This document shows positions 44,925-55,939 of a stretch of DNA of 64,000 nucleotides, in pieces. The DNA is taken from contig JAKSZU010000008.1 in NCBI GenBank assembly GCA_026018925.1, forward strand, positions 56,627,027 through 56,691,026. Reading direction: 5' to 3'. The position numbers and the translations under genes are program-made. The notes beneath the pieces were generated by a model. It was not told where the DNA came from. It made no database searches and saw nothing but the letters and a program-made list of their open reading frames with translations. The first letter of the stretch is position 1. Every line of letters starts with the position of its first letter. Source of the DNA: Tupaia tana (Eukaryota > Chordata > Mammalia > Scandentia > Tupaiidae).

Positions 44925-45310
44925 TCATTCTCACCAATAAAATTTGAGAGACAATGACACATGGAACTTCCACACCAAGGCTTTCTAAAAGTCCCCATGT
45001 CCTCTTCTCTTGCCTCCAGTTTGCAGGTGTAGATGAGGACACAATTATAGAATATGGTGGAACCACAGATAGAAGCAGCCTCACTCTCTGAAGTATTAAG
45101 AGTGAATGATCACATTTCTCAAATAGATGCAGGTGAGGATGAGACCTCAGGGATAGCACGAGATGGGAGGAAACGTGGTTTCTATGTCACTGCAATGGAG
45201 GGGCATCACCTGATGACCAAAAATGCTTGCGTTTCACAGTTATGAGAGCAAAAATAAACTTTCAATTGGTTTAAGTCATCAGACAATTTAAAACAGCTTT
45301 TATTATATCC
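44925..45310 (+). repeat. Possible MLT1-type LTR remnant
   Basis: 'gaggacacaattatagaatatg' and 'caattggtttaagtcatcagac' have the feel of an LTR right half. Weak. Confidence 0.3.
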
Positions 45311-45359
45311 TTAACTATCATAGTGCATTATTAAAACATAGATAAAACATAGAAAGTTT

Positions 45360-45603
45360 CAGGATCAGCAGATGGCGTAATGGTTACATCACTGGACTTC
45401 CACATAGTCAAACATGGTTCAAGTTGTGGACCTGGTGGCTTAAAACTCATATCAGGCACTTTGTGTGTATGCCCAAAATCCCAAGAGGAGAATAGAGAAG
45501 GGATTGCAGTGTGGCCATTCCCCCTGGGGAGGTGATTTCTCATTTTCTGTCTCTCTGTCTCTCCAGTGAGTGCATGTGCCCTATAGCAAAAATCTCTTTT
45601 AAA

Positions 45604-45608
<5 letters not shown>
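45360..45608 (+). mobile_element. tRNA-derived SINE, long form
   Basis: Head GATGGCGTAATGGTTACATC. Flank 'agaaagtttc' before and 'ataaagtttc' after the (TA)n tail. Confidence 0.9.

Positions 45609-45652
<44 letters not shown>
45609..45652. repeat. (TA)n microsatellite grown from a SINE tail
   Basis: About 21 TA units where the SINE's A tail should be. Confidence 0.92.
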
Positions 45653-45656
<4 letters not shown>

Positions 45657-46009
45657 TTCTATAATGGCAAATACATGGAAACCTACAGAGTCCAAAGCAG
45701 AAGTAATATAACAAACTTCCAGACAGAAATAAAGGCTTTCAAATCCTCATGGCCCCATGAGAAAATTTGGCTACTAATAATACAATCTGCTTGGAATAAG
45801 AACACTGTCAGGATAAGAAACACATATTTGCCATTTTTGATGGAGAATTTTATACCCTCCTAGACATCCTGCTCTAGGTCTTACTCTTCTGGAGAACATA
45901 GCTAATGAGTATCACCAAGCATAAAAAACTAGTGTCTATCAAAGTTTAAAATTCACACATTCTCTGACTCAGGAGGTGAAAGAAGAATTTATTCCACAGA
46001 TAAACCTCT

Positions 46010-46150
46010 CTGTGTACACAAACATATATTTCCAAGAAATTCTATTGCAAGATTTCTATAGCAAGAGCCTGGAAGCATGCTAACCATTCATAAACAAAGG
46101 TCTAATTAAACAAATTATAGTACATCCATACAATAAAATATAAAACAACT
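46010..46150 (+). repeat. Old L1 (L1ME-like) fragment
   Basis: 'gagcctggaagcatgctaacc', 'attatagtacatccatacaat': the typical L1ME end of ORF2. A nested SINE group follows. Confidence 0.55.
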
Positions 46151-46241
46151 GGGACCAACTGGTGATGTGGTGGTTAAGGCTCTGGACTCCCACATGACCA
46201 ACAATGGTTGGAGTCCCAAATATGGTGGCTTGAAAATCATG
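46151..46241 (+). mobile_element. SINE head fragment
   Basis: 'gggaccaactggtgatgtgg' to 'ggcttgaaaatcatgcc', then cut by the next SINE. The CT-rich run at about 46737-46780 may be its displaced right end. Confidence 0.75.
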
Positions 46242-46242
46242 C

Positions 46243-46440
46243 CTGGACCAGCAGTTGTGATGTGATGGCTATGTCGCTAGACTCCCGTGTAGTCGACTGC
46301 GGTTCGAGTCCCAGACTTGGTGGCTTAAATTCACACCGGGTTTGTGCACAAGCGTGCCCAAGATCCTGAGAGGAGAATGGAGGAGAAGAGATTGCGGCAT
46401 GGCCATGCCCCCTGGGGACTGATGATTGCATGATGAAACC
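46243..46440 (+). mobile_element. tRNA-derived SINE, right end missing
   Basis: Head and body with B box GGTTCGAGTCC intact, ending at 'ccccctggggactgatgatt'. No CT run or tail. Confidence 0.85.
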
Positions 46441-46458
46441 CAGTCAAAAATACCTATC

Positions 46459-46722
46459 AGGACTAGCAAATGGCATAATGGTTATGCTGCTGGACTCCCA
46501 CGTTGTAGACCGCTCTTCAAGGCCTGGACCTGGTGCTTAAAACTCACGCCAGGCACATGTGCGTGCGTGCCCAAAATCCTGAGAGGAGAAAGGAGAAGAA
46601 GGGATTGTGGCATGACCATCCACCCTGGAGGGCGATTTCTCACTTTCTGTCTCTCTGTGTCTCTCTGTCTCTCCAGCAAACACATGCACCCTACAGCAAA
46701 ACCTTTCTAAAAGAAAGAAAGA
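46459..46722 (+). mobile_element. tRNA-derived SINE, long form
   Basis: Flanks aaaaatacctat at about 46445 and 46724. The B box is altered ('gctcttcaaggcc'). Tail AAAGAAAGAAAGAAAAA. Confidence 0.9.
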
Positions 46723-46804
46723 AAAATACCTATTGATCTCTTTCTCTCTCTCCCTCTCTCCTCCTTCCACACTTTCTCTTGCTTATTTAAAAAAAAAAAA
46801 AAAA

Positions 46805-47660
46805 GGAAGGCACTACAGAAAAATGGTATGGCAGTTTCTCAAGAAATTAAACATAGAATTACCACATGGTCTAGCAATTTCACATAGGGGTATATACCTA
46901 GAAGAATTGACACAAGAATCAAACAAATACCTTTACACCTGAGTTTATAGCAGCATTATTCACAATAGCCAAATGATGGAGGCAACCCAAAATATCCATT
47001 TGGCAGATGAATGCATAAACTAAATGTGGCATACACATATAATGGAATATTATTCAGCCTTAAAAGGGTAGGAAATTCTCATAAATACTACCACATGGAT
47101 GAACCTCAAGACATTATGCTAAGTGAAATAAAAGTCTCAAAAGGGCAAGTGCTGCATGATTTACTTAGAGTTGTCAAATTAATGCAGACAAAAAGTAAAA
47201 TGATGCTTACCCAGACCTGGGGGAAGGAGAGAATGGGGCATTAGTATTTACTGAGTACAGAATTTCAGTCTAGAAAGGTGAAAAAAATTTCAGAGATATG
47301 TTAGTGATAGTTGCACAACAATATGAATGTTCTTGAGGTCACTGAACTATCCACTTAAAAATGGTTCTAATGGTAAACTTTAGGCCCAGCCACAGTGCCA
47401 AGGGTGGTAGAATGCTGCTTTATAATGCTAGAGCCACATAGAAGATTGAAGTTCCAATCTCAGGTCAATCTGAAACAGACCAGGTGTGCCCATGTGTGTG
47501 TGGTCCTTGATGTCTAGAAGACTGGGTGAGGGGCACTGTGGCATGATAAGATCCTGTCTAGGCTACCTGTTTTCTCTTCCTTTCTCTCTCTCTTTCTCAA
47601 CAAATAAAATATGTACACTTTTTTTAAAATGGTAAACTTGATGTTATATTATGTTTCTTA
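46805..47660 (+). repeat. L1M 3' end
   Basis: 'tggtatggcagtttctcaag', 'cagcattattcacaatagc', 'atataatggaatattattcag', 'gaacctcaagacattatgc', then UTR. Interrupted by an old SINE at 47381. Confidence 0.85.
47381..47627 (+). mobile_element. Old SINE ('ggcactgtggcatgataag' type)
   Basis: Exact duplication aatggtaaactt at 47369-47380 and 47628-47639. The head is diverged. CT-rich end 'tctcaacaaataaaatatg'. Confidence 0.75.
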
Positions 47661-48082
47661 CCACTATAAAAAAAATACTTTCCCAAATTGAGATGATTTT
47701 GTGATGCAACAGAAGTAAATACAAGTTTCAATCAGAAGTCAGGAAAAAAAAAAAAAAAAACTAATTGTATGTGTACCGACATAGATTAGTGGTCAAGAAT
47801 ATCCTAAGTGCAAAAAGTGAAAGCAGAACAACATGAGTAATATGCTACCATTCATAAATACCTAAGTATACATATATACACACACATACATATACATACG
47901 CACATGCACACACACATACGCTCACACATATATTCATATGTATTCTTATGTGTGTAAATACAAACTATTTATAAATGCAAGTTTAAAACATGCACATATA
48001 CACATGATTGTCCTCTAGGCTAGAGAACTACTTGGCTAGCTGTTGGGAGTATCAGAAGAGTCACTTTTAAATGCATATCTTT
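47661..48082. other. Simple-repeat rich, no gene
   Basis: Holds an A-run (47744-47760) and an interrupted (CA)n/(TA)n tract at about 47870-47935. Confidence 0.5.
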
Positions 48083-48305
48083 CTTAGTCTGTTTTGTGCT
48101 GCAATAACAGAATACCAGAGATTGGATAATTTATAATAAACAAAAATTTATTGGCTCACAGTTCTGGAGACTGAGAAGTCCATAGGGCACATGCACTTGC
48201 CAGAGAGAGACAGAAACAAAAAGAGAGAGAGAATGAGAAATCAGCCCCTGGGCGGGGGGGAGGCCACACCACAATCCCTTCTCCATTCTCCTCTCAAGAT
48301 TTTGG

Positions 48306-48340
<35 letters not shown>

Positions 48341-48676
48341 AGGTGTGATTTTCGAGACACCAAGATTCAAACTGTGATCAGCCATGTATGAATCCAGCCC
48401 CTTAACCACCACGTCACCTGCTGATCCTGGCGAGGGACTTTTTGCTGCATCATCCCATGGCAGAAGGGCAACAAAATGGTAAAAGAGAGAGAAGAGGAGG
48501 CCACACTCATCCTTTTATAAGGAACTTACTCCCACAAGAACAGCATTAATCCATTCATGAGGGCAGTGCCCCACAAGCCAAACACCTCCCATTAGATTCC
48601 ACCTCTCAATACCACTGCATTGGGGAATCAATTTTCCAACACATCAATTTTAAGAGATACATTCAAACTACAGCTA
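48083..48676 (-). repeat. MaLR LTR (MST/MLT1-type) split by a SINE
   Basis: Left piece 48083-48180 ('cttagtctgttttgtgctgc', 'cacagttctggagactgag'). Right piece 48430-48676 ('ccttttataaggaacttac', 'ccattagattccacctctc', end 'cattcaaactacagc'). Confidence 0.85.
48181..48429 (-). mobile_element. tRNA-derived SINE with (AC)n expansion
   Basis: Inside the LTR. The GTGTGCGTGCGTG body segment has become about 17 AC units (48306-48340 on this strand). Confidence 0.88.
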
Positions 48677-48905
48677 GGGCCAGCGGATGGTATGGTGATT
48701 AAGGTGGCTGGATCCTACATAGTCAACTGCACCTTCAAGTCTGAGACCTGATGGCTTGAAAAACATGCTGGATGTGTGAATGTATGGTCAAAATCCCCAA
48801 AGAGGGATAAATGAAGAAGGAGGGATTGTGCCATGACTATCCTCGATGGTGGGGGTGATGCTTTATCACTTCCTCTCTGTCTCTCTCTATCAAGTGAGAG
48901 ATAGA
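48677..48905 (+). mobile_element. tRNA-derived SINE, older form
   Basis: 'gggccagcggatggtatggtg' head, 'gatggcttgaaaaacatgc', CT-rich end. Confidence 0.8.
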
Positions 48906-48954
48906 AAAATGAGCAATAACCTAATCAGAGAAGAAAAAGACAAAATTATATTTG

Positions 48955-49185
48955 GGACCAGCCTGGTAGTTAAGGCACCTGTATCCTATATGGCCAACTG
49001 CATGGTTTGAATCCCAGACCCAGCAGCCTGAAAAACACACCAGGCACATGTGTGTAAGTGCCCAAAATCCTGAGAGAAGAAATGGAGAAAGGACTGCAGT
49101 GCAGCCATATCCACAGCCTCCAGGGGGCGCTCACTCTCTTTCTCTAATGAGCACACACACCCTATAGCAAATTTTAAAACAAACA
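48955..49185 (+). mobile_element. tRNA-derived SINE, older form, A-box deletion
   Basis: 'gggaccagcctggtagttaagg' lacks part of the A box. Body and 'acaccctatagcaaatttt' end present. Confidence 0.8.
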
Positions 49186-49325
49186 GCCATATCCTTTTTT
49201 AACTCTTTGGATTTGAACCATGTGCATATGTTAGCCACTCAAGTATTTCAAAAATACATTTTTAAAATGAATTTGTGCAGTACCCGCATTGATGCATAGA
49301 ATTTGATAAGGCAGAAAGGAAAGAG

Positions 49326-49950
49326 ATCCTTTCCTGAATTCTTTCCCTTGTCTGCCTCTGTTCTCATCTACTCCTTCGGCTCAAAGCTTCTGCCTCTAGA
49401 CCTTTTCTGCATAGCTCTGCTGCCCTCATTGTTCCCCTTTATCTGTCCCTTGGTTATTTTTGATGAAATAAATAAATAAAAATAAATTGATGAAATAAAT
49501 TGTATAAAGAAAGGAGCAGAAATGTACATTTCCATGTTGTTTCTGAAGCAAGGGAAATAAATTATTTCAGCCTCCCGAGGATGACTTTTGGGCAAGCACA
49601 ATGGAATTATCTCACAGGTGGGATGATTAATTGGACTAGATTATATGGGCTAGGGAATAAGAGTTTATCTAGAGAGCAGTCAAAACAATTGGAAGGGATT
49701 GTTATAGGATGAAAGCAAAGGGTATTAGGGGAAGGATTTGAGGTGCAGTGTAGGTTTAACCTCCAGGGTATGAGTGGGCAGCTGCCTGAGGCTTGGCAGA
49801 TTGAGAATAGCAAAAAAATAACCAAGGTACAGATAAAGGGGAACAATGAGGGCAGCAGAGCTGTACGGAAGAGCTCTAGAGGCAGAAGCTTTGAGCCCAA
49901 GGAGGAGGTGAGAACAGAGGCAGACAAGGGAAAGAACTCAGAGGAAAGGA
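49326..49950. repeat. Imperfect 136-bp inverted repeat with about 350-bp loop
   Basis: Left arm 49326-49461, right arm 49814-49950. By eye about 10 mismatches and one 2-base gap over about 136 bp (roughly 92% identity). Conserved core gaggcagaagctttgagc near 49878. The loop (49462-49813) is ordinary AT-rich sequence. The arms do not resemble the SINE or L1 families here, and matching reading frames in the two arms are a by-product. Confidence 0.9.
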
Positions 49951-50008
49951 GAGTGTGATTTTTCATACCAAATCACTCATTTTGAAACCAGTGTCAAAGA
50001 TTCAGCTA

Positions 50009-50249
50009 GGGACCAGCAGTTAGCATAACAGCTATGTCGCTGAACTCCCATGTAGCCAACCACAGTTCGAGTCCCGGACCCGGTGGCTTAAACTCACGCC
50101 AGGCATGTGTGTGTGCGTGCCCAAGATCCCGAGAGGAGAATGGAGGAGAAGGGATTGAGGCGTGGCCATCCCCCTGGGGGGTGACTTCTCACTTTCTGTC
50201 TCTCTGTCTCTGTCTTTCTGGCAAGCACACGCACCCTATAGCAAAAACC

Positions 50250-50286
<37 letters not shown>
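50009..50286 (+). mobile_element. tRNA-derived SINE, long form, A37 tail
   Basis: Head GTTAGCATAACAGCTATGTC. The tail is about 37 A. Flanks agattcagctag and agattaagctag. Confidence 0.93.
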
Positions 50287-50289
<3 letters not shown>

Positions 50290-50458
50290 TTAAGCTAGAG
50301 TTTTTTTTTGTTTTTTGTTTTTTAAATACAGATTTCTGGTTCTCATCCTAAATTGACAGAATTAGAACTGGAATGGAATGGGAGGAAGTAAAACTATACA
50401 TATAGCATCTCCACCATTAGCCCCCAGTCCAGATGACCATCATCTTCTACCTGAAATA

Positions 50459-50656
50459 ATAGCCAGCAGATGACGTGATGGTTAAAGGTGCTGGATTCCC
50501 ACATGGCTGACCATGGTTCGAGTCCTGGACCTGGTGGCTTGCTTTCTCGTTTTCCTTTTCCCTTTCTCTCTGTCTCTCTCTCTCTCCCTGATAAAATTAA
50601 AGAAATAGTAATAGCAAACGGAGTTAAAAAAATAAATCATTCTTTAAAAAAAAAAA
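50459..50656 (+). mobile_element. tRNA-derived SINE, short form
   Basis: Head 'agccagcagatgacgtgatgg', B box GGTTCGAGTCC intact, junction 'ggtggcttgctttctcg', end 'gataaaattaaagaaatag'. Confidence 0.9.
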
Positions 50657-50690
50657 GAAGGTGTGTTCTGGTCTCCAGGTGCCCTTCTTT

Positions 50691-50963
50691 TTTTTTTTTT
50701 TTTTCTTTTTTTGGAGAGGTTTTTGCTATAGGGCGCGTGCGCTCACCAGACAGACAGAGAGAGACAGAGAGATAGAAAGCAGGAAATCACCCCCCAGGGG
50801 GGATGGCCACGCCGCAATCCCTTCTCCTCCATTCTCCTCTCGGGATCTTGGGCACGCACGCACTCGTGCCCGGCGTGAGTTTAAGCCGCCGGGTCCGGGA
50901 CTCGAACCGCGGTCGACTACGTGGGAGTCCAGCGACATAGCCATTACGCTAACTACTGGTCCC
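50691..50963 (-). mobile_element. Young tRNA-derived SINE, long form
   Basis: Exact duplication aggtgcccttcttt at 50677-50690 and 50964-50977. CpG-rich, A and B boxes intact. Lies in an L2. Confidence 0.96.
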
Positions 50964-51161
50964 AGGTGCCCTTCTTTGCCCCCATCTCACAGGTTATTCT
51001 CTTCCATAGGTTAGCCAGAGTAATGTTCTAAAACTCAAAGTCAGATCATGTCACTAATCTACTGAAGACTTTTAATGTCTCTCTACCTCACTGAGTGTAA
51101 GATTCTAAATCTTTTCCATGGTATAAGTCTTCATAGTCTGCCCCTGCCCCCAGATTCCTGC

Positions 51162-51426
51162 CTTTTTTTTTTTTTTTTTTTTTTTTTGTTGAGAGGTTTT
51201 TGCTATAGGGCACGTGTGCTCGCCAGACAGACAGAGACAGAGAGACAGAAAGCGAGAATGGGGATGGCCACGCCGCAATCCCTTCTCCTCCGTTCTCCTC
51301 TTGGGATCTTGGGCACGCACGCACACGCACCCGGCGTGAGTTTTAAGCCACTGGGTCCAGGACACGAACTGCAGTCGACTACATGGGAGTCCAGCGACAT
51401 AGCCATTACGCTAACTGCTGGTCCCC
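51162..51426 (-). mobile_element. tRNA-derived SINE, long form
   Basis: T25 left end (A tail). About 10 bp lost at 'cgagaatggggatggcc'. Flank agattcctgc at 51152-51161 and 51427-51436. Confidence 0.94.
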
Positions 51427-51734
51427 AGATTCCTGCTTTTATCTCTTAACTTTTCCTCCACCCAATCTACTTGCCTTTATCATTGGTCTCACTGCTATTT
51501 CTCAATGAAAAGGTAAAAAAAAATGCTCCTACCTCAGGACCTTTACACAGGCTATTCCTTCTGCATAATGGCTCTTGCCCAAATATCCCTCAGATATGGA
51601 CATGCCTTCCTCTCTCGCCTCTTTTAGGCCCCTATTCATATGGTACCTTGCCACACAGAGCTTCTCTGACCTCTTGCCTAAAATAACATCCCATCCTCAC
51701 CAGCTTTTGGCCCTCACTCTGCTTTCTTTTTCTT

Positions 51735-51843
51735 TCTTTTTTTTTTTAAGAATTATTTTATTTAATCTTAATCATTGTCATTATTTTCATTTTTATTTTT
51801 AAAGTTGACCAGAGAGAGACAGAGAGAGAAGGAAAGTGAGAGT
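51735..51843 (-). mobile_element. tRNA-derived SINE, short form, head missing
   Basis: Only the right end remains ('ttgaccagagagagacag'). Flanks gctttctttttctt and gctttatttttctt suggest it inserted already truncated. Confidence 0.75.
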
Positions 51844-52130
51844 GCTTTATTTTTCTTCATAGCATTACGACCATCTGATATATTGCATATTTTTGTGTGT
51901 TTGTCACTTATCCCCCTACACTCAAGTGTAAGCACTACACAAGCCAGGGCTTTGTTTTGTTCACCGCCATGTCTCCATGTCTAGTACATCTTAGTACTAG
52001 TACATGTTAGACATCATAAATATTTGTTCAGTGAATAAAAGTGTTTATAAATTCACCCAAGTGAGTCTTGGGAAGCCAGTCTAGCATGCAAACTACTGGT
52101 GTAACTGATATGAAGTAAATTCTCCAATTC

Positions 52131-52202
52131 TATTGGGTCATTGGAAAAGTCATGACACTGTTTTACATAGAAAAAATACATGACTTTTCCAACAATTCAA
52201 TA
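52131..52202. mobile_element. Mariner-type palindromic MITE (copy 6, best)
   Basis: 72 bp from TA to TA. Left arm ttgggtcattggaaaagtca and right arm tgacttttccaacaattcaa are near-complementary, meeting at a centre of about 12 bp (tttacatagaaa). Confidence 0.88.
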
Positions 52203-52511
52203 AAATGTGGATTTGGCACAGAATTTCCCCACATTGTCATAGATTTCACTGGCATCTAAGGAAGAACACCACACAAGTCTATCCTATCAAAACAAGTCAC
52301 CACCACCAGGCACATCAGGGAGCAGAGCCTCTGTTCTTTTTGTTCCCTCTCTGGTTTTCCAAGATAGCTAACTCCCTGTGTTCTCATTTGGGTGGGAACA
52401 TGAGTGCAGCCTGGCAGCCCTTGTAAAGGGAGGTATGCCAGTTCCTCATAAGGGCCACAGAGTTTGAAAGGAATTTGAAAGTGTTACTGTCTTTGGCTGT
52501 AATTTTTTTTC
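52203..52511. other. No gene recognised
   Basis: Low-copy looking sequence between the MITE and an L1-derived tail. No credible frame. Confidence 0.3.
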
Positions 52512-52680
52512 TTTTTCTTTTTTTTTATCTATTTATTTTACATTCATTCACTGTATATCATTGCAGCATACAAAATGAGATTTCCCATCCAGAATACACT
52601 GTATATTGGCTCAATCAAAGATATTACCATACATGTTATCTTCAACAAATAATTTTCTATTTCTTGTTTCTTACAATTTA
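52512..52680 (-). mobile_element. 5'-truncated L1/HAL1 3' end
   Basis: T-rich left end, then the reverse complement of the second 3'-UTR module of the element at 26967: 'cattcactgtatatcattgc', 'catacaaaatgagatttccc', 'aacaaataattttctatttc'. Confidence 0.85.
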
Positions 52681-52832
52681 GCCTTAGAACCTACATGACA
52701 TATCAGAAGTAATGAAGAATAGACTCATGCTGAATAGCTCTAGGAACAATTAGACAAACAATACTTCCTATGCAATTGAGGACTCATTACTTACAAAAGG
52801 TTTTTGCATCTCTCATCTTACTTCAAATCTTT

Positions 52833-53097
52833 TTTTTTAAGAGGTTTTTGCTATAGGGCGTGTGTGCTCGCCAGAAAGACAAAGAGAGACAGAGAGACAG
52901 AAAGTGAAATCACCCCCTGGGGGGTGGGGATGGCCATGCCGCAATCCCTTCTCCTCCATTCTCCTCTCGGGATCTTGGGCATGCACACACACACACCAGG
53001 TGTGAGTTTAAGCCACCAGGTCCAGGACTCGACTCGAACTGTGGTCAACTATGTGGGAGTCCAGCGACATAGCCATTTCGCCATCTGTTGGTCCCCT
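52833..53097 (-). mobile_element. tRNA-derived SINE, long form
   Basis: Exact duplication acttcaaatcttt at 52820-52832 and 53098-53110. Doubled 'gactcgactcgaac' in the B-box area. It splits a MIR-like stretch. Confidence 0.94.
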
Positions 53098-53110
53098 ACT
53101 TCAAATCTTT

Positions 53111-53290
53111 GAACAGCCCTGTATGGAGACAGTATAAGCATCAGGGCCCCTATTTCATTCATAAGAAAACTGGGACTTGTAGAAGTTTTGTCTTTTCCAA
53201 AATGACTCTGTGGTGAGAGGTAGAGTTGAAATTTAGCCTATGCTGTTTCCAAATCTCAAGCTAATCCCACTACACCATTTAATGAGATTG
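53111..53290 (-). repeat. MIR SINE fragment
   Basis: 'cctatttcattcataagaaaac' and 'actctgtggtgagaggtag' follow reverse MIR order. Confidence 0.6.
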
Positions 53291-53339
53291 AGAAGAATTA
53301 TCTTGGATTGAAGTCATACAGCAAATATCAGTACCATCA

Positions 53340-53555
53340 TCATTGCCATTCATACTATCAGGCTCAACTAGGTGCCTTATGTGCATTATCCAATGTAAGA
53401 CTTACAACAATCCAGCAAAAAGACACCATTGTTTTCAAAGAGAAAATCAAGGCCAAGAGATTGAGGAGCACTTGCCCAAGTAACAAAACCAAGTAGAAGT
53501 AAACATGTTTAAAACCAAGTTCTATCTAAGTCCAGAACCAAACTCTTAACCACAA
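53340..53555 (-). repeat. MIR SINE fragment
   Basis: 'aggtgccttatgtgcattatcc', 'ttgaggagcacttgcccaag', 'gaaccaaactcttaaccac'. Confidence 0.75.
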
Positions 53556-53649
53556 CCTCATATTTTCTCTACTGAAAAGTTTGTGTCATAAAGACAAAAC
53601 ATGAATGCTGTCTTCATTCATGTCTTCATCTTCTTTTCCTATACTATAA

Positions 53650-54060
53650 AAAAGTTCCTCTCCAAACTCTCTTCATATCTGAAGTCTTGACTACATCCTT
53701 ACCCCAATTCTGTTTTTGCACTAAAGTTTACATAACATTTCCTAAAGACAACCACACAGAGGAAATCCCCTATTCGAAAACCTCTACTAATTCCAAATGG
53801 CCTCCATATGAAGGTCAAACTCCATCTCATTATATACCCTTCATGAAAGAGTCCAAGCTTGCTCTTCCAGATTCATACTTGCAGCTTCACTCCACTCAAC
53901 CTATGTTCCCACTATGGTGTCCCCAGACCTCTCTTTCCACACAATGCTTGTTCTGCTTGAGATCCTCTGACATCTTCTTCACTAGTATACTTGTGTCACC
54001 TTTTAGGTTGGCAATTTCTATTGTGGTTATCCTATGCCTTTCTCACCTGTCCATGTTGGA
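53650..54060 (+). repeat. L2 3' region
   Basis: 'aggtcaaactccatctc', 'ccaagcttgctcttcc', 'cttgttctgcttgagatcc' in L2 order. The 126-codon frame across it is an L2 translation artefact. Confidence 0.6.
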
Positions 54061-54279
54061 TGTGTAGATAACTTGTATTTTCAGTTGAAAGATCTTTGCA
54101 CCCAAGGAACCGTACCTTGGGAGTTGCACCAAAGGAGCCACACTCAAAGAGCTCTTCATATTTGGACTTGACTTACATGATAAGCCTCTGAACCTTGCAA
54201 TAAGGCCATAATGGAATGAATGTGACTTTTGGGGAAAAGATCATTTTATATATGGGAGAGACATTAATTGTTTTGGCCA

Positions 54280-55065
54280 TAGAGCTTACTGTGGTAGATA
54301 TTATCCAGAGATCGTCATAACTGATTGTTTCCCTACTGGTATGCACATTCTACTCTCCATCGAAAGTAGAATTTACTTCTCTTCTCCTTGGATTTAGGCT
54401 GGCCATGTGGTTATTTTGACCAAATAATGAGACTTTTGATCAATAGAATCTAAGATCTTAACAGTGTCAGCCTTCAGTTTCCATTTCCTTCCTCTTAAAA
54501 CCCAGCAACTTGGGCTGGATCTGTGGTGCAGTAATAATGTACCACTTAAGAGAAATTTGATCCCATGTTTTTCATCTAAAGCAGGTAAACCTGAAACTTG
54601 CCTGGCATGCATATGCAAATGCCCAAGATCCAGTGAGCTGGAGGACTGAAGGAAGAGAATCATGATATGACAAGACACTGTGGAGAATGTTCATTTCTCT
54701 CTCTCTCCTCTCCATGCACTCACACATTCTATCATGAATAAAAGAAAAAAAAAAAGAAAACGCAGAAGCTTTACTACGAATGCCTAAGATTCATGAGGAT
54801 ACCACATGAAAGAAAACTGAGGTATATTATTTGACAATCTCAGCCAAGATCCCAGCCAAGTCAATACCAACTGCTAGCTATATGAGTAAGGCATCATGGA
54901 TATTTCAGCCCAGTTGAGCATCCAGATGATTCATCCACTGCATACATTATATGAAGAAGAACCTTCAAGCTGAACCCAGTGAGCACAAAGAGATAACAAA
55001 AGATTGCTATTTTAAGCTATGAGGTTTTGGGATAGTCCTGGTGCAGAAATATATAACTGAAATAA
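54280..55065 (+). repeat. MaLR LTR (MLT1-type) split by a SINE
   Basis: 'ggctggccatgtggttattttgacc' at left. At right, 'agattgctattttaagctatgagg' and 'gcagaaatatataactgaaa', the standard MLT1 ending. Confidence 0.75.
54512..54756 (+). mobile_element. Old SINE, diverged
   Basis: 'gggctggatctgtggtgcagt' head, 'atgacaagacactgtgg' body. Flanks aaaacccagcaactt and aaaacgcagaagctt. Confidence 0.72.
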
Positions 55066-55135
55066 ACCATAATGCCTAAAACAGTGCCTGACACATAGTA
55101 GATACTCAGAAATTAGCTGATAATGAATAAATGGA
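55066..55135 (+). repeat. MIR 3'-end fragment
   Basis: 'aaaacagtgcctgacacatagtag' is the typical MIR right end. Confidence 0.7.
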
Positions 55136-55319
55136 TGACAGTACAATGTCTTCCACTTTCAAAGCCCTTTCTGAAAAATAGTTTCAAATGACCCTATCAC
55201 CTTGGCTACAGTTTATTAGGCTAAGTGTGGACAACTGACCTTGTAACTTCTACAATGTCCAAAAAGAAAAACCAGCACTGATAGCTAAAACAATCAGATC
55301 CTCTATTGAAAAGTTTTTT

Positions 55320-55546
55320 GTGTGTTTTGTTTTGTTTTGTTTAGAGAGATTTTTGCTAAAGGGTGTGTGCACTCACCGGAGAGGTAGATTGAGACAGAGA
55401 GACAGAAAGTGAGAAATCATCTCCCAGGGGGAATGACCATGCCACAGTGTCTTCTCCTCCATTCTCCTCTTGGGATTTTGGGCATGCATGCGCACACACC
55501 CAGAGTGAGTTTCAAGCTGCCGGATCTAGGACTCGAACCACAAATA
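55320..55546 (-). mobile_element. tRNA-derived SINE, head-truncated
   Basis: Left end (TTTTG)n, body complete to 'ggactcgaaccac', then the A-box half is missing. Confidence 0.82.
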
Positions 55547-55939
55547 GGCCAGTTGCTAAAACTAAATTGTACTCTGAAGGGCCAGTTTCTCTTCTCCCCA
55601 ATCTCTAGCCATGAAACAGCTTTGTGGTTATTACTTCTGTATGTAGTCATAAAATGTAACCTTGCCATATGAAGAAACCTATGTTACAGTTCTTTACATT
55701 TTGAAAGGATCTTTACTAGATGTTGTACATATGTTTGCTAAAGTGAACTAAATGGAGAACTCTTTTTCTGAGAAACTATAAGATGTCAAGAAATATTTTT
55801 GAAAATCCATGTTCATAAGGACATTCAATTTATACTTTGCAGTAATCAGGATAATACTCTGCCGTGCTGAGTATTAACAAATACTCTCACATCTCAGTGG
55901 TTTACAAATTGAATGTCTCCATTAGAGAATATGATCTTC
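55547..55939. other. No gene recognised
   Basis: AT-rich unassigned sequence. Confidence 0.3.

Larger units (their letters stand above)
50964..52045 (+). repeat. L2 3' region, interrupted by SINEs
   Basis: Long L2 order: 'aaactcaaagtcagatcatgtc', 'cctcaggacctttacacagg', 'cacagagcttctctgacctc', 'gcatatttttgtgtgtttgtc', 'gggctttgttttgttcacc', end 'aaatatttgttcagtgaat'. SINEs at 51162 and 51735 split it. Confidence 0.85.

Noticed and set aside
53687..54067. 126-codon plus-strand open frame
   Set aside because: Falls in an L2 3' region. No L2 protein domain is expected there and no other family is recognised.
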